Source: Conchocele bisecta (Eukaryota; Mollusca; Bivalvia; Lucinida; Thyasiridae). Taken from it: a stretch of DNA of 64,000 nucleotides. The DNA lies in contig CM055272.1 in NCBI GenBank assembly GCA_029237695.1, positions 33,056,791 through 33,120,790 of the forward strand. Direction: 5' to 3'. Shown piece after piece: positions 9,758 to 20,622 of this stretch; position 1 is the first letter of the stretch; each line of letters starts with the position of its first letter. The translations under genes and the position numbers were made by a program. The notes beneath the pieces were generated by a model. The model saw only the letters and a list, made by a program, of their open reading frames with translations, was not told the DNA's origin and made no database searches.

Positions 9758-12130
9758 TTAACCCTTAGACCGCTACTCACAGCAATTGTCATCTGCTGTT
9801 GCTTTTATATCTTGCCTTATTTCTCAACAAGAAACGAGGCAAAGCCAAGAAGGCCAGGTTTTTTCCAAGCATAGACACTTGGATAACATAATTTTACCCA
9901 CTTTTTGTAGACTAGATGGCCGTGGCCTGCATATCGCGCCTTGGGGCGAGGCATGGACACTAAAAAAAATAGATATAGTAGATGGAAAAACTTTAACAAA
10001 AAAACTTTAACCGGACACACGGACGTACGGACGGAAGGACGGACGTATGCCAAAATGTCGACGATATTGCGCTTTCCGCAAGCGGGTGCGACAATATGAT
10101 AAACACCCATGTGAAGTATCAAGGTAATGGGTGAAGCAGTTGCAGAGATATAGTACACGAAAAAACTTTAACAAAAAAATTCAAAGTAATTTGACCTTGA
10201 CATTGGGCACAGGGGCCGCACGGTTGGGGATTAGAATGAAAATATGGATGATGATAAACACCCATGTGAAGTTTCAAGGTAATGGGCGAAGCAGTTGCAG
10301 AGATATAGTATAACGAAAAACTTTTAACCAAAAAACTTTAACCAGATGTACGTTAAAAAGTTAACGTTGAAAATGGCTAAGTCAATTACGTGGAAATAAC
10401 AGGTGAAGGTAAAAAAAATGGTCACATGTTGGATAGTTGTATGTGGTAGGCACCCCTTGGTTATGAAGCTGTGAATGTTTGGTGGTCCTAGGTGGTACAG
10501 TACCAAAGAAATGGACTTAAACACGAAAACTTAACATTGTAAACGCGAAAACTTAACATTGAAAATGGCTAAGTCGACTGCGCGGAAAAAATGGGTCAAG
10601 TTAAAAACAAGAAACGAGGCAAAGTCACGAAGGCCAGGTTTTTTCCAAGTATAGACACTTGGATAACATAATTATACCCACTTTTTGTAGACTAGATGGC
10701 CGTGGCCTGCATGTCGCGCCTTGGGGCGAGGCATGGACACTAAAAAAATAGATATAGTAGATGGAAAAACTTTAACGAAAAAAAAACTTTAACCGGACAC
10801 ACGGACGTACGGACGGACGGACGGACGGACGGACATATGCCAAAATGCCGACGATATCGCGCTTTCCGCAAGCAGATGCGACAATGATAATAAACACCCA
10901 TGTGAAGTATCAAGGTAATGGATGAAGCAGTTGCAGAGATATAGTACACAAAAAAATTCAAAGTAATTTGACCTTGACATTGGGCACAGGGGCCGCACGG
11001 TTGGGGGTTAGAATGAAAATATGGATGATGATAAACACCCATGTGAAGTTTCAAGGTAATGGGCGAAGCAGTTGCAGAGATATAGTATAACGAAAAACTT
11101 TTAACCAAAAAACTTTAACCAGACGTACGTTAAAAAGTTAACGTTGAAAATGGTCAATTACGTAGAAATAATAGGTGAAGGTAAAAAAATGGTCACATGT
11201 TGGATAGTTGTATGTGGTAGGCACCCCATGGTTATGAAGGTGTGAAAGTTTGGTGGTCCTAGGTGGTACAGTACCAAAGAAATGGACTTAAACACGAAAA
11301 CTTAACATTGTAAACGCGAAAACTTAACATTGAAAATGGCTAAGTCGACTGCGCGGAAAAAATGGGTCAAGTTAAAAAAAAAGTAAGATGTTGGATAGTG
11401 ATATGTGGTGGGCACCCCTTGATTATGAAGCTGTGAAAGTTTGGTGGTCCTAGGTGGTACAGTACCAATGAAATGGACTTAAACACGAAAACTTAACATT
11501 GTAAACGCGAAAACTTAACATTGAAAATGGCTAAGTCGACTGTGCGGAAAAAATAGGTCAAGTTAAAAAAAAATAACATGTTGGATAGTGATATGTGGTG
11601 GGCACCCCTTGATTATGAAGCTGTGAAAGTTTGGTGGTCCTAGGTGGTACAGTAACAAAGAAATGGACTGAAACACGAAAACTTAACATTGATTGTGGAC
11701 TCCGCCCGCCCGACGCCCGCCCGCCGCCCGCCCACCCGCCGCCCGCCCGCCCGGCTTCCGCCAATCCAATAGCCTGGATTTTTTTCTCAAAAAACCTGGC
11801 TAAAAAAGTAACATGTTGGATAGTGATATGTGGTGGGCACCCCTTGATTATGAAGCTGTGAAAGTTTGGTGGTCCTAGGTGGTACAGTAACAAAGAAATG
11901 GACTCAAACACGAAAACTTAACATTGATTGTGGACGCCGCCCGCCCGCCCGCCGCCCGCCGCCCGCCGCCCGCCAATCCAATAGCCTGGATTTTTTTTTA
12001 AAAAACCTGGCTAATAAAACCATGTTTTGACAGCACTTCAGAATCATTTCCAATGAAAATGATTCTAAAGTGCTGTCAAAGCATGTTGTTAATTATTCTA
12101 AAGTGCTGTCAAAGCATGTTTTTGATGATA
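9758..12130. mobile_element. TTAA-type MITE family e, copy 1, split by a HINE
   Basis: It starts TTAACCCTTAGACCGCTACTC and resumes at 12013 with AAAACCATGTTTTGACAGC and the hairpin centre CCAATGAAAATG. Uninterrupted copies read 'atttctcaataaaaacatgg' across the junction, locating the HINE insertion. The right TTAA end is not present. Confidence 0.75.
9827..12012 (+). mobile_element. Complex HINE, CCAGGTTTTTT/AAAAAACCTGG class, internally duplicated
   Basis: The 5' end ACAAGAAACGAGG with block CCAGGTTTTTT (9854-9864) is complementary to 3' ends AAAAAACCTGGC at 11789-11800 and 12000-12011. A ~779 bp unit is duplicated head to tail (9827-10605 and 10606-about 11370), so there are two 5' ends followed by two 3' ends. 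Each unit contains a smaller HINE with its own cognate ends (ATRTCGCGCC at 9931 and 10711; GCGACA hairpins at 10068-10093 and 10849-10873). CCGCCCG microsatellite precedes both 3' ends (11700-11757, 11936-11973). Confidence 0.7.
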
Positions 12131-12570
12131 ATCAAAGTACTGAAAGTACTGGCTAGCAGGAGACAAGTAGCCACTTGTGAATTTGCATACTCAGAAATTC
12201 CTTGTTAAAAATATATTTGATGTTGATTATTGGATGTACAATCTGCAAATTTGGAGAACTTGATCAGTTACTGGTGTTTGTAAAATACAGCCTGCTCTAA
12301 ACACAAATAGGTTGATGAAGCAAAGGTGCTTTATGTCCAACTAATAAACCGTTTTACGAGGTATATTGCAGACGTATTATGTGAAATCTTTTCAAAATTA
12401 TGACTGGGCGTAGGCCTACATACGTGTATGCTGCATGAACGGCAAAATGTTTTCATGAATTTTGTTTCGCTCACCCAGAGGGTAATTTTTCGAAAATCGC
12501 CCGTAAACCAAACCACAATATGAAAAAGAAATGGCCTTCGACGTCGCATTGCGACTGCGTGGTACACGAT
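12131..12570. other. No recognisable feature
   Basis: The stretch shows no recognised repeat. A ~97-codon minus-strand frame (12331-12624) runs into the next repeat and has no familiar motif. Confidence 0.35.
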
Positions 12571-12571
12571 A

Positions 12572-12986
12572 CGGGGGCGTCTCAATAACAGCAATTTGTT
12601 CTCTTCAAAAGTGAAGTTGGGCATGCCAACTATTTTACACCTAATGTTGAGATTGCCGTTGTATTTAATAACTTGCTTTCTAGTTCACTCGCTGACTTTA
12701 AAAATGTCACCTGACTGTTGTTAATTGCGACGCAAATTTGAGCCTATTTGAGACGTCCCCCGATGAACAGAGAATCACGATCCCAATAGCGATACGGGGG
12801 GCGTCTCAATAGCAGCAATTTGTTCTCTTCAAAAGTAAAGTTGGGCATGCCAACTATTTTACACATAATGTTGAGCATTGCCGTTGCTATTAATAACTTG
12901 CTTTCAGTTCACTCGCTGACTTTAAATGTCACCTGACTGTTGTTAATTGCGAACGCAAATTGAGCCTATTGAGACGTCCCCCGATG
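12572..12986. mobile_element. Tandem pair of GGGGGCGTCTCAATA MITEs
   Basis: Two ~190 bp elements lie head to tail with a period of about 223 bp. Each begins GGGGGCGTCTCAATA and ends 'tgagacgtccccc', so each has inverted ends. They share the interior 'gttgggcatgccaactatttt'. The spacer 'gaacagaga...atcccaatagcg' is also duplicated, so the duplication is segmental and not two independent insertions. Confidence 0.65.
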
Positions 12987-13049
12987 AACAGAGAGCCACT
13001 TCCGAAAGTAGACCTGTGCAAACGGCCAGAATCACGATCCCAATAGCGT

Positions 13050-13142
13050 GGAGACAGTATGTCTCCCGTCAAAAATGGAAAATAGAAAATAAACAGCAGA
13101 CGACAAAAAATTAAGATACCGGTGTAAGGGTTAAAATGTTCT
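13050..13142. mobile_element. Right half of TTAA MITE family e
   Basis: AAAATAAACAGCAGACGACA, then 'gtaagggttaa', match the right end of the e-family. It is preceded by the small hairpin GGAGACAGTATGTCTCC, which resembles a HINE end. Confidence 0.5.
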
Positions 13143-13393
13143 TTTAACAAAAGTCCTTACAGATAAGTGTTTAGCGAATATATATCTGAGACACCATTCT
13201 GTGACACCAGGCCTTTAACCCTTAGACCGGTACACACAACAATTGTCGTCTGCTGTTGCTTTTATATCTTGCCTTAATTCTCAATAACAACATGGTTTGA
13301 CAGCACTTCAGAATCATTTAATTATTCTAAGGAGCTGTCAAAGCATGTATTTGATGATAAAAATGGAAAATAGAAAATAAACAGCAGACGACA

Positions 13394-14794
13394 ACAAGAG
13401 CTGTAGGAGAACAGCATAGCTCGACTACGAGGGTTGTCGATGTACACATAGCTTGACAAGTAATTGAAGAGGAAATGTAGGTCAAGGTCAAATATAGATC
13501 ATCGATGTACATCCCTATGAGAAAAGGTTGTCCAAGTATGGTGTCGGTATGCACAATAGTATTCCATGTACAAGCTTGACTAAAACCTTAAACAAGGTTG
13601 ACTAAAAACGTTAACTAAGGGGAATTAACTAAGTAATGCAAGGTTAAATATAGGTCAAGGTCAAATATAGGTCAGGAGTTGTTGATGTACATCACTAGGA
13701 GATGAAGTTGTCCAAGTATGGTTGGTGTAGGGCCAGGAGTATTCCATCTACTAGCTTGACTAACAAGAATTCCGCCACGGAAGCGGTGTCGCGCCTGCCG
13801 AGGCATTTGACCGTGAACATTACAAGTAAATAAATTACTTTGACCTTCAGAATTTGGATGTGGGGGTGTGCGTAATGAAGCATCATCCGTAGACAAACAT
13901 TGATGTGAAATATTATCAATGTCTGGAAAGGGGTTAAAGAGAAAACAATAACTTTAACGCATTTCTGTTACAAAACCGGTGAACATTACAAGTAAATAAA
14001 TGACCTTGACCTTGAGAATTTGGATGTGGGGGTGTGCGTACTGAAGCATATCTTTAGGAACAAACCATTCCCTAGACAAACATTGATGTGAAATATTATC
14101 AATGTCTGGCAAGGGGTTAAAGAGATATTGTGAATAAAGAATAACTTTAATGCATTTCTGTTACAAAACAGGTGAACATTACAAGGAAATAAATGACCTT
14201 GACCTTCAAAATTTGGATGTGGGGGTGTGCGTAAAGAAGCATCATCCCTAGACAAACATTGATGTGAAATATTATCAATGTCTGGCAAGGGGTTAATGAG
14301 ATATTGTGAAAAAACAATAACTTTAACGCATTTGCCTTACAAAAAAAACGGACGACGCGGACGCGGACGACGCGGACGACGCGGACGAGCGGACGACGCG
14401 GACGACGCGGACGGAAAAAGTTCTGACTATAGTCGCGCCTCTGCTAAAGCAGGCGCGACAAAAACCTTAAACAAGGGGAATTAACTAAGTAATTCAAGAG
14501 GAAAGGTTGTCCAAGTATGGTGTCTGTATGCACAATAGTATTCCATGTACAAGCTTGACTAAAAACCTTAACCAAGGTCGACTAAAAACGTTAACCAAGG
14601 GGAATTAACTAAGTAATTCAAGGTTAAATGTAGGTCAAGGTCAAATATAGGTCAGGGATTGTTGATGTACATCACTAGGAGATGAAGTTGTCCAAGTATG
14701 GTGGGTGTAGGGCCAGGAGTATTGCATATACAAGCTTGACTAAAAACCTTAACCAAGGCGTGGTGACGGTGACGCTGATGCCGGGGTGACTACA
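13394..14794 (+). mobile_element. HINE, ACAAGAGCTGTAGGAG class, split by a second HINE
   Basis: The 5' end ACAAGAGCTGTAGGAGAACA is followed by core units carrying 'aggtcaaggtcaaatata' and 'gatgtacatcactaggagatg' (13470, 13660, 14630). The 3' end is a short GGTGACG-type microsatellite and 'ggggtgactacat'. A matching 3' hairpin is not obvious, so the 3' terminus may be trimmed. The block 'gcttgactaa/aaaccttaa' is split by the inner HINE. Confidence 0.6.
13763..14460 (+). mobile_element. HINE, TGTCGCGCCTGC class, three core units
   Basis: The 5' end is ACAAGAATTCCGCC. Its block TGTCGCGCCTGC (13787-13798) is an exact reverse complement of GCAGGCGCGACA (14449-14460). The terminal hairpin is 14432-14459. 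Three ~177 bp core units contain TTTGGATGTGGGGGTGTGCG. The microsatellite is GACGCG-rich (14347-14412). The empty site GACTAAAAACCTTAACCAAGG is seen at 14553 and 14738. Confidence 0.85.
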
Positions 14795-14817
14795 TAAGAT
14801 AGAGGTGTAAGGGTTAA

Positions 14818-14958
14818 ATGTGTTTTTTATACAAAAGTCCTTACTGGTAAGTGTTTAGCGAAAATACATAATTCAAGTTATCTCCCCTGTTTATCACAGT
14901 TTCTGGTAATATTTACCAGATATTGAATATCTGAGACACCATTCGGTGACACAGGCCT
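14818..14958. repeat. Fragment ending in GAGACACC...GGCCTTTAA
   Basis: It shares 'ttactggtaagtgtttagcga' and 'atctgagacaccattc' with 13143-13214 and 16500-16645. All three follow an e-family right end, so the pair seems to have moved or duplicated together. Confidence 0.5.
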
Positions 14959-15074
14959 TTAATTTTTAGACCGTCACACACAACAATTGTCGTCTGCTGT
15001 TGCTTTTTTATATCTTGCTTTATTTCTCAATAAAACCATGTTTTGACAGCACTTCAGAATCATTTCCAATGGAA

Positions 15075-16335
15075 ACTAGATTGGTCAGTAAGCGAGGCTT
15101 ACGGAATACCCCCCCCCCCCCCCCCCACCCCCGTGGGCCCAGGTACCCCTAAAATATGTAAAAATTTCCAAGTGTGTGGGCTTGTGACCTTGACTCTGGG
15201 ATTAGCGTGAGCGGCATGAACATGAATTTGTCACAGGGTGGTAGAGGTCCATTGGAGCAATGAGTGTGTGAAATGTGAAGCAGATCAGAGCAAGGAAATA
15301 GAAGTTATAACCGATTTCTCTGATGTTAAGTTTTGTAAAGAGACTACAGTATAACCTCGAATTAATGCCCCTGGAAAAAAAATTACCAAGGACCGCCAAT
15401 TTCAAACACAAATAAGGATTTAAGGATTATTTGTGTTTGAAATTGGCGTCATGGGTAAATTTTTATTATTTTTTTTTAAATTTAAAGGGGGGGGGGGGGG
15501 GGGGGGGGGGGGGGGTGGGGGGGCGTTCATTAGGAGGGGGGCGTTAATTCGAGGTTATACGGTATGTATGTGACGTTGACCTCGAGAGCAGCGGGGATTT
15601 ATCACAGCATATGAAATATTAAGAATTTTCAATGAAAGAAATAGAAGTTATAACATATTTCTCTGATGTTAAGTTTTGTAAAGAGACTAAGTATGTGACC
15701 TTGACCTTGGGATCAGCGGGGTTGGACAGTCGTAGATTTTTTTCTCTCATGTTAAGTTTTGTAAAGAGACTAAGTATTTGACCTTGACCTTGGGATCAGC
15801 GGGGGTTGGACGGTCGTGGATTTGGCACAGCATGGTAGTAGAGCCTTACAGGAATGCATGTGTGAAATATTAAGCATTTTAGATGAAGGAAATAGAAGTT
15901 AGAACAATATTTCTCTGATGTTAAGTTTTGTAAAGAGACTAAGTATTTGACCTTGACCTTGGTATCAGCGGGGGTTGGATGGTCGTGGATTTGGCACAGC
16001 ATGGTAGTAGAGCCTTACAGGAATGCATGTGTGAAATATTAAGCATTTTAGATAAGGAAATGAAGGAAATAGAAGTATAAACAATATTTGACTCTGATGT
16101 TAGTGTAGAGATAAGTAGGTTTGACCTTTTGAGAACCTTGGATCTGCGGGGGTTGGACGGTCGTGGATGGATTTGGCACAGCATGTTAGTAGAGCCTTAC
16201 AGGCATGCATGTGTGAAATATTAAGAATTTTAGATGAAGGAAATAGAAGTTATAACAATATTTCGAAGTTTATAATTGATGTTAAGTTTACGGACGGACG
16301 GACGGACGGACGGAGGCGACGGACAACCTGACCCC
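15075..16335 (+). mobile_element. HINE with ~165 bp core units; 3' hairpin reduced
   Basis: It starts ACTAGATTGGTCAGTAAGCG. At least five core units contain 'tgaccttgaccttgggatc' and 'gttggacggtcgtggattt'. (GGAC)n lies at 16290-16320. The end 'acaacctgacccc' pairs only weakly with the 5' GGTCAG, so the 3' hairpin has probably been lost. Confidence 0.65.
15345..15564. mobile_element. TA-flanked palindromic MITE with a long G run
   Basis: TA then CAGTATAACCTCGAATTAA on the left; TTAATTCGAGGTTATACGG then TA on the right. The interior has the palindrome CGCCAATTTCAAACACAAAT and its complement, and a run of about 30 G (15487-15516). The ends and TA target resemble pogo/Tigger-type elements. It is nested in a HINE core unit. 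Confidence 0.75.
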
Positions 16336-16499
16336 AGATTCTAAAGTGCTGTCAAAGCATATGTTTTTGATGATAAAAAAGGAAAATAGAAAATAAACAG
16401 CAGAAGACAACAAAAATAAGATAGCGGTCTAAGGGTTAATACGTTTTCGTGACGTTGCACTGTACTTCTTAAAAAATTAAGATACTGGTGTAAGTGTTA

Positions 16500-16645
16500 A
16501 AATGTTTTTTAACAAAAGTCCTTACTGGAAAGTGTTTAGCGAAATTCATAATTCAAGTTATCTCCCTTGTTTATCACAGTTTATGGTAATATTTACCAGA
16601 TATTGTATATCTGAGACACCATTCTGTGACACCGGGCCTTTAAGC
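16500..16645. repeat. Third copy of the GAGACACC...GGGCCTTTAA fragment
   Basis: It shares ACTGGAAAGTGTTTAGCGAA and 'caagttatctccc-tgtttatcac' with 14818-14958. Confidence 0.5.
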
Positions 16646-16675
16646 GTTAATTACATACATGCCTATATTCAGTAT

Positions 16676-17112
16676 TTATCCCGTCAACACAGTACGTATG
16701 TGCCGTGAAACACGGTGCCGTGAAACATTTTTGATATCCAGTCAATACAATTTTTGCATTTTACAGCCATTTGAAAGTGTCGACGAGATAAATAGAATAG
16801 TAGGTTAGTGCCGTGAATGGGAAAAAATATCTGGCGCGGCACGGAAACGGGATGTGCTCGGCAGAGCCTCGCCCATCCCGTTTCCTGAGCCTTGCCAGAT
16901 ATTTTTTCCCATTCACGGCATTAACCTACTATTCTCTATCTATTTTCTTTATTTCTGAACCAAAATATATGTTGTGACCACTCATTTGAACCGTCTCGGC
17001 GAGACGGTTCAAATGAGTGGTCACAACATATACTTCTGATGAGAAATAAAGAAATTCTTGAGCCTTGTCGGATATTTTTTCCCATTCACAGCACTAACCT
17101 ACTATTCTCTAT
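16676..17112. mobile_element. MITE family j with an inner ACCACTCATTTGAACC hairpin
   Basis: It runs from TTTATCCCGTCAACACAGTA through the palindrome ACGGGATGTGCTCGGCAGAG...CATCCCGT to 'acctactattctctat'. At 16937-17054 it contains a second palindrome (GACCACTCATTTGAACCGTC and its complement) bounded by 'tttatttct' and 'agaaataaa'. The broken j sequence resumes after it with 'gagccttgtcggatat', so the hairpin was added to the j element. Confidence 0.7.
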
Positions 17113-17202
17113 ATTGTGTGCCAGCTGCTACAATGGCAGCGACAGCCTTCAGCAAAATAAGGCCACACAATTGATTTAATTGTGTTCTAACCAATTGACA
17201 AG

Positions 17203-17692
17203 CTACGGAGCCCCACAGGGGACGTGGAATTATTTTTTATTAATTTGTTACCACGAAGTAACAATTTGTTTCCACGAGATAACAATTTGTTCCCATAAAA
17301 TAATAATTTGTTCCCTCAATTTAACAATTCGTTCCCACAAATTAACAATTCACTCCCACAAATTAACAATTTGTTCCCTCAATTTAACAATTCATTCCCA
17401 CGAAATAACAATTCGTTCCCACGATATAACAATTTGTTCTCACTATATAACTGAGGGAACGAATTGTCGTTTCGTGGGAATGAATTGTTAATTCGAAGCA
17501 ACGAATTGTTATATAATGGAAACAAATTAATATTTCATGGGAACGAATTGTCAATTAGAGGGAACAAATTGTTATTTAGTGGGAACAAATTGTTAATATG
17601 AAGGAACAAATTGTTAAATTGAGGGAACAAATTGTTATTTGGTGGCAACGAATTAATAAAAAAAAATCCATGTTCACTGCGGGGCTCCGTAG
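17203..17692. mobile_element. Palindromic element built from ~20-bp tandem units, copy 2 (intact)
   Basis: The inverted ends CTACGGAGCCCC and GGGGCTCCGTAG are each flanked by CAAG, a possible target duplication. The left arm has about ten units of AACAATTTGTTCCCACGAAA type, the right arm the complementary units, so the element can fold over its whole length. It provides the empty-site reference for the HINE in copy 1. Confidence 0.8.
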
Positions 17693-17888
17693 CAAGCAAC
17701 CACAATTTTGAGAAACATTTTGGATCTGTGTTGACATTCAGGGGGGTCGGCTCAAAGTGTTCTGCACTGATTGTGAAATAAAAACTGGCTCAAAATTGAT
17801 TGATTGACTGCAAATGGCGTCTTGCATCGAATTAACAATGGGACATATACAAATGGGAATAAACCCATATTAAGGGAAGGCCACAACT

Positions 17889-18138
17889 TTAACCCTTAGA
17901 CCGCTACTCACAACAACAATTGTCGTCTGCTGTTGCTTTATCTTGCCTTATTTCTCAATAAAAACATGGTTTGACAGCACTTTAGAATCATTTCCAATGG
18001 AAATGATCCTAAAGTGCAGTCAAAGCATGTTGTAAATTATTCTAAAGTGCTGTCAAAGCTTGTTTTTGACGATACAAATGGAAAATAGAAAATAAACAGC
18101 AGACGACAAAAAAAATAAGATAGCGGTCTAAGGGTTAA
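17889..18138. mobile_element. TTAA-type MITE family e, intact reference copy
   Basis: TTAA (17889-17892) and TTAA (18135-18138) bound CCCTTAGACCGCTA and TAGCGGTCTAAGGG. Inner ends are GTCGTCTGCTGTTGC and AAACAGCAGACGAC. The hairpin has arms AACATGGTTTGACAGCACTT and an extra half arm 'attattctaaagtgctgtc'. Confidence 0.85.
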
Positions 18139-18300
18139 CCCATTATATTCGGAATACACCTTCATGGGTATGAAGTATTTTAAATATTCTATTTTTCCTT
18201 TTCTTATTTCTCAATGAAAGTATATGATCTGGATCTACAGCGGTCACAAACCTCATAAGCCCCATTTCTCCGGTCACGGCCATGTATGTGTACCACATGT
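18139..18300. repeat. Half of a TTAACCCATT MITE joined to a Q repeat fragment
   Basis: TTAACCCATTATATTCGGAA to 'tttctcaatgaaagtatatga' equals the right half of the MITE at 45240-45472 in reverse. It then abuts 'gatctggatctacagcggtcac' of repeat Q. Confidence 0.5.
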
Positions 18301-18437
18301 TCAATCTGGTGATTATTATAAAACTTTGTGATTATAAAACTCTCTCAATTATCAACATTTTTTTATACATTTAAACTAACAGCATTTTCAATCAGGCAGT
18401 CAGTTGCATGCGGTTAGAAAACAATACAAATGTACAA

Positions 18438-18752
18438 TTAACCCTTAGAATGCGGTAGACGAAAATTGTCGTCTGCTATTGTTTTATATTTTGCCTAGTT
18501 TCGCAATAAAAACATGGTTTGACAGCACTTTAGAAACATTTCCAGTGGAAATGATTATTATTTTTTTTGTCGTCTGCTGTTTATTTTCTATTTTTATCAT
18601 CAAAAACATGGTTTGACAGAACTTTAGAATAATTTACAACATGCTTTGACAAGTGCTGAAGTGCTGAAGTGCTTTCAAACCATGTTTTTATTGAGAAATA
18701 AGGCAAGATATAAAAGCGGACGGCAAAATTTAATACAGCAGTGTAAGGGTTA
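18438..18752. mobile_element. TTAA MITE, diverged e-family relative
   Basis: It starts TTAACCCTTAGAATGCGGTA and ends 'gtaagggttat'. It has GTCGTCTGCT near both ends and two partial AACATGGTTTGACAG hairpins. It is related to 59733-59938. Confidence 0.6.
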
Positions 18753-19040
18753 TTTTATATTTTTTACTAATCCTCGTCATCACTATCTGTGCTTATCTGA
18801 GACTCACTGCCTGTATGATGTCAACAACATGTCCGGCAAGTTCCAATTTGAGGTTAAAGCCTTAACTAAATAATCTCTAACCCAAAACAAATTACCGTAA
18901 TAGCATCGTGTGTTCGAACACATATTCTGCTAAATAAATATACTTTCTCTGACAATAACGAATTATGGTAATAATAATGTATCTGGATATAATTCATGTT
19001 TATGAAACCCCTATTTTATAGGAGTTCCCCAAAACAACAG

Positions 19041-19287
19041 GGGGTCGTTTCACTAAACTTCCTACGACTAAAATGTTCGTAAGTGCAAAAATATGATAGT
19101 CTGTAAATGTCACATTAACAATGTTTTCTTGTAAACAATTATTGGATTTACATTTATTGAGCATAGGCTGCATATGCAGCCTATGCTCAATAAATGTAAA
19201 TCCATCAATTGAAATTTCCAGCCGATCCTAAATTTTCACTTACGAACATTTTAGTCGTACGAAGTTTAGTGTAACTGTTACGGCCCC
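19041..19287. mobile_element. MITE family g, full copy
   Basis: The TIRs GGGTCGTTTCACTAAACTTC and its near complement 'gaagtttagtgtaac-gttacggcccc' bound 'actaaaatgttcgtaagtgc'. The centre is the palindrome GCATAGGCTGCATATGCAGCC... Confidence 0.75.
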
Positions 19288-19439
19288 GGAGACGCAGTAT
19301 TTTTAATGGCACTGGGTCTCAGATATGTGTAGAAAGTGATGAAAAATATTAAAATGCTTTTTTTTCACAAATATCCTGTAGCCGGCTTCACCAACATTGC
19401 AAAGCATTTTAGTCGTAGGAAGTTTAGTGAAACGGCCCC

Positions 19440-20622
19440 CAGTAGCCTATTTCATCAACATTGCAAAGTATGCTTTTCTAGCAAAGTATACATTGAGGGA
19501 GTAATCATTCATTTTTCCTGAAATGCATTATTTCATATAGAACTAACAAATGCATATATTTGATGATTAAAACTATGCAGAATTATTTTACTGAATTTAT
19601 TACATTATCACAGCCAAATTGGCTGTGATAATGTAATAAATTCAGTACCGTATTCATTCTAATAAACGCCCGGGCGCTGATTAGAATCTTCGGTAAGTCA
19701 CAGGTCGGGGGTGGGCGATTAATAGAGGCAATGGTTTTTGGTCCGAGTAAAAAAGGTCAAAAAGTGAAGAAAACGATTGGATTTGTAAACCTTCCAGACG
19801 TTCTATGTACTCACGGTGTAGTCTTAGCAATTACTACAGTATCGGACGTTTGTATTCGGATAATCTGTATGTTTGGACTGGTCCATTTCTCATAAGAATA
19901 ATTACTTTAGGATCAGTAAGTATTCGGACATACCCCAAATCAGTAAATTTCTCAAAATATCTCAACAATAACAAAGGGACATCACTCTTCGCGTAACATA
20001 TACTATCTGGTCAAATCGTCCCCAGACCAAAATCGTCCCCATACCAAATCGTATTTTTTTATATTTTTGTTGATAATCAAGCAAGCCCATCATCACATCT
20101 GGTTCCCGGTTTTGCTGTACAATATTGTGCGTTAAACCGTGACCGGGTAACGATGGCTGTCAACGACGAATAAGGAAAATGCTAGGCAGCGCTCCAGTTA
20201 AGGTGCGGAACTGGATTGTATATTAGAACCAGATAACGACTATAGTGACTCTGCAATAATTGTTAAACAAGGCGAAACTGTTGTGGGGAGATATCACCCA
20301 GGTGATCGCAGTTACTTCTGGGGAACCGCGACCCTCCTCTATCGGGACATTTGCAAGGGGAGGTGGCCTTGAAATTCCATGTTCCTACAGAATATTTGGA
20401 CGCAAAGAATGAAAGGCACATGTCCGCGCGTTACTAAAAAGGGAAATTTTTCTTTCCAGAGGAGGCCATGGGCGTTTATTAGAGGTCGCAATTTTTTTAA
20501 AATCGGGCAGAAAATGTTCAAAAATGGGGGTGGGCGTTTATTAGATAATGGGCGTTTATTAGAATGAATACGGTATAATAAAAAATAATAAATTTATCCT
20601 AAAATTGAAAATTTCTCCCTCA
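19440..20622. mobile_element. MITE family h, split by a TA-flanked element and truncated
   Basis: CAGTAGCCTATTTCATCAAC to the hairpin TATCACAGCCAAATTGGCTGTGATA is followed by the insertion at 19648. It resumes with TAATAAAAAATAATAAATTT and ends abruptly after TTTCTCCCTCA. Confidence 0.75.
19648..20573. mobile_element. TA-flanked 0.93 kb TIR element in MITE h
   Basis: The TIRs CCGTATTCATTCTAATAAAC and GTTTATTAGAATGAATACGG are exact, each flanked by TA. The empty site TTCAGTATAATAA is present in the other h copies. Subterminal 'gggcgtttattaga' motifs are repeated near the right end. No transposase frame is visible. The TA target suggests the Tc1/mariner group. Confidence 0.85.

Larger units (their letters stand above)
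13215..14817. mobile_element. TTAA-type MITE family e, host of a nested HINE pair
   Basis: TTAA (13215-13218) and TTAA (14814-14817) bound CCCTTAGACCGG and GGTGTAAGGG. The left part holds the AACATGGTTTGACAGCAC hairpin. It is cut after GCAGACGACA by a HINE, and the last ~20 bp resume at 14796 as AGATAGAGGTGTAAGGG. In the intact copy at 17889 these parts are contiguous. Confidence 0.8.
14959..16439. mobile_element. TTAA-type MITE family e, split by a HINE at its hairpin centre
   Basis: The left TTAA-like start (14959-14962) leads into GTCGTCTGCTGTTGC. The hairpin is cut at CCAATGGAAA (about 15074) and resumes at GATTCTAAAGTGC (16337). The right end is GGTCTAAGGG plus TTAA (16436-16439). Confidence 0.75.

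Noticed and set aside
11698..11975. CCGCCCG-rich tracts as CpG-island promoters
   Set aside because: They occupy the microsatellite position directly before HINE 3' hairpins and occur twice in the same element.
15487..15516. A run of about 30 G as a functional quadruplex
   Set aside because: It is a homopolymer within a palindromic MITE and its length is uncertain in any assembly. No functional context was found.
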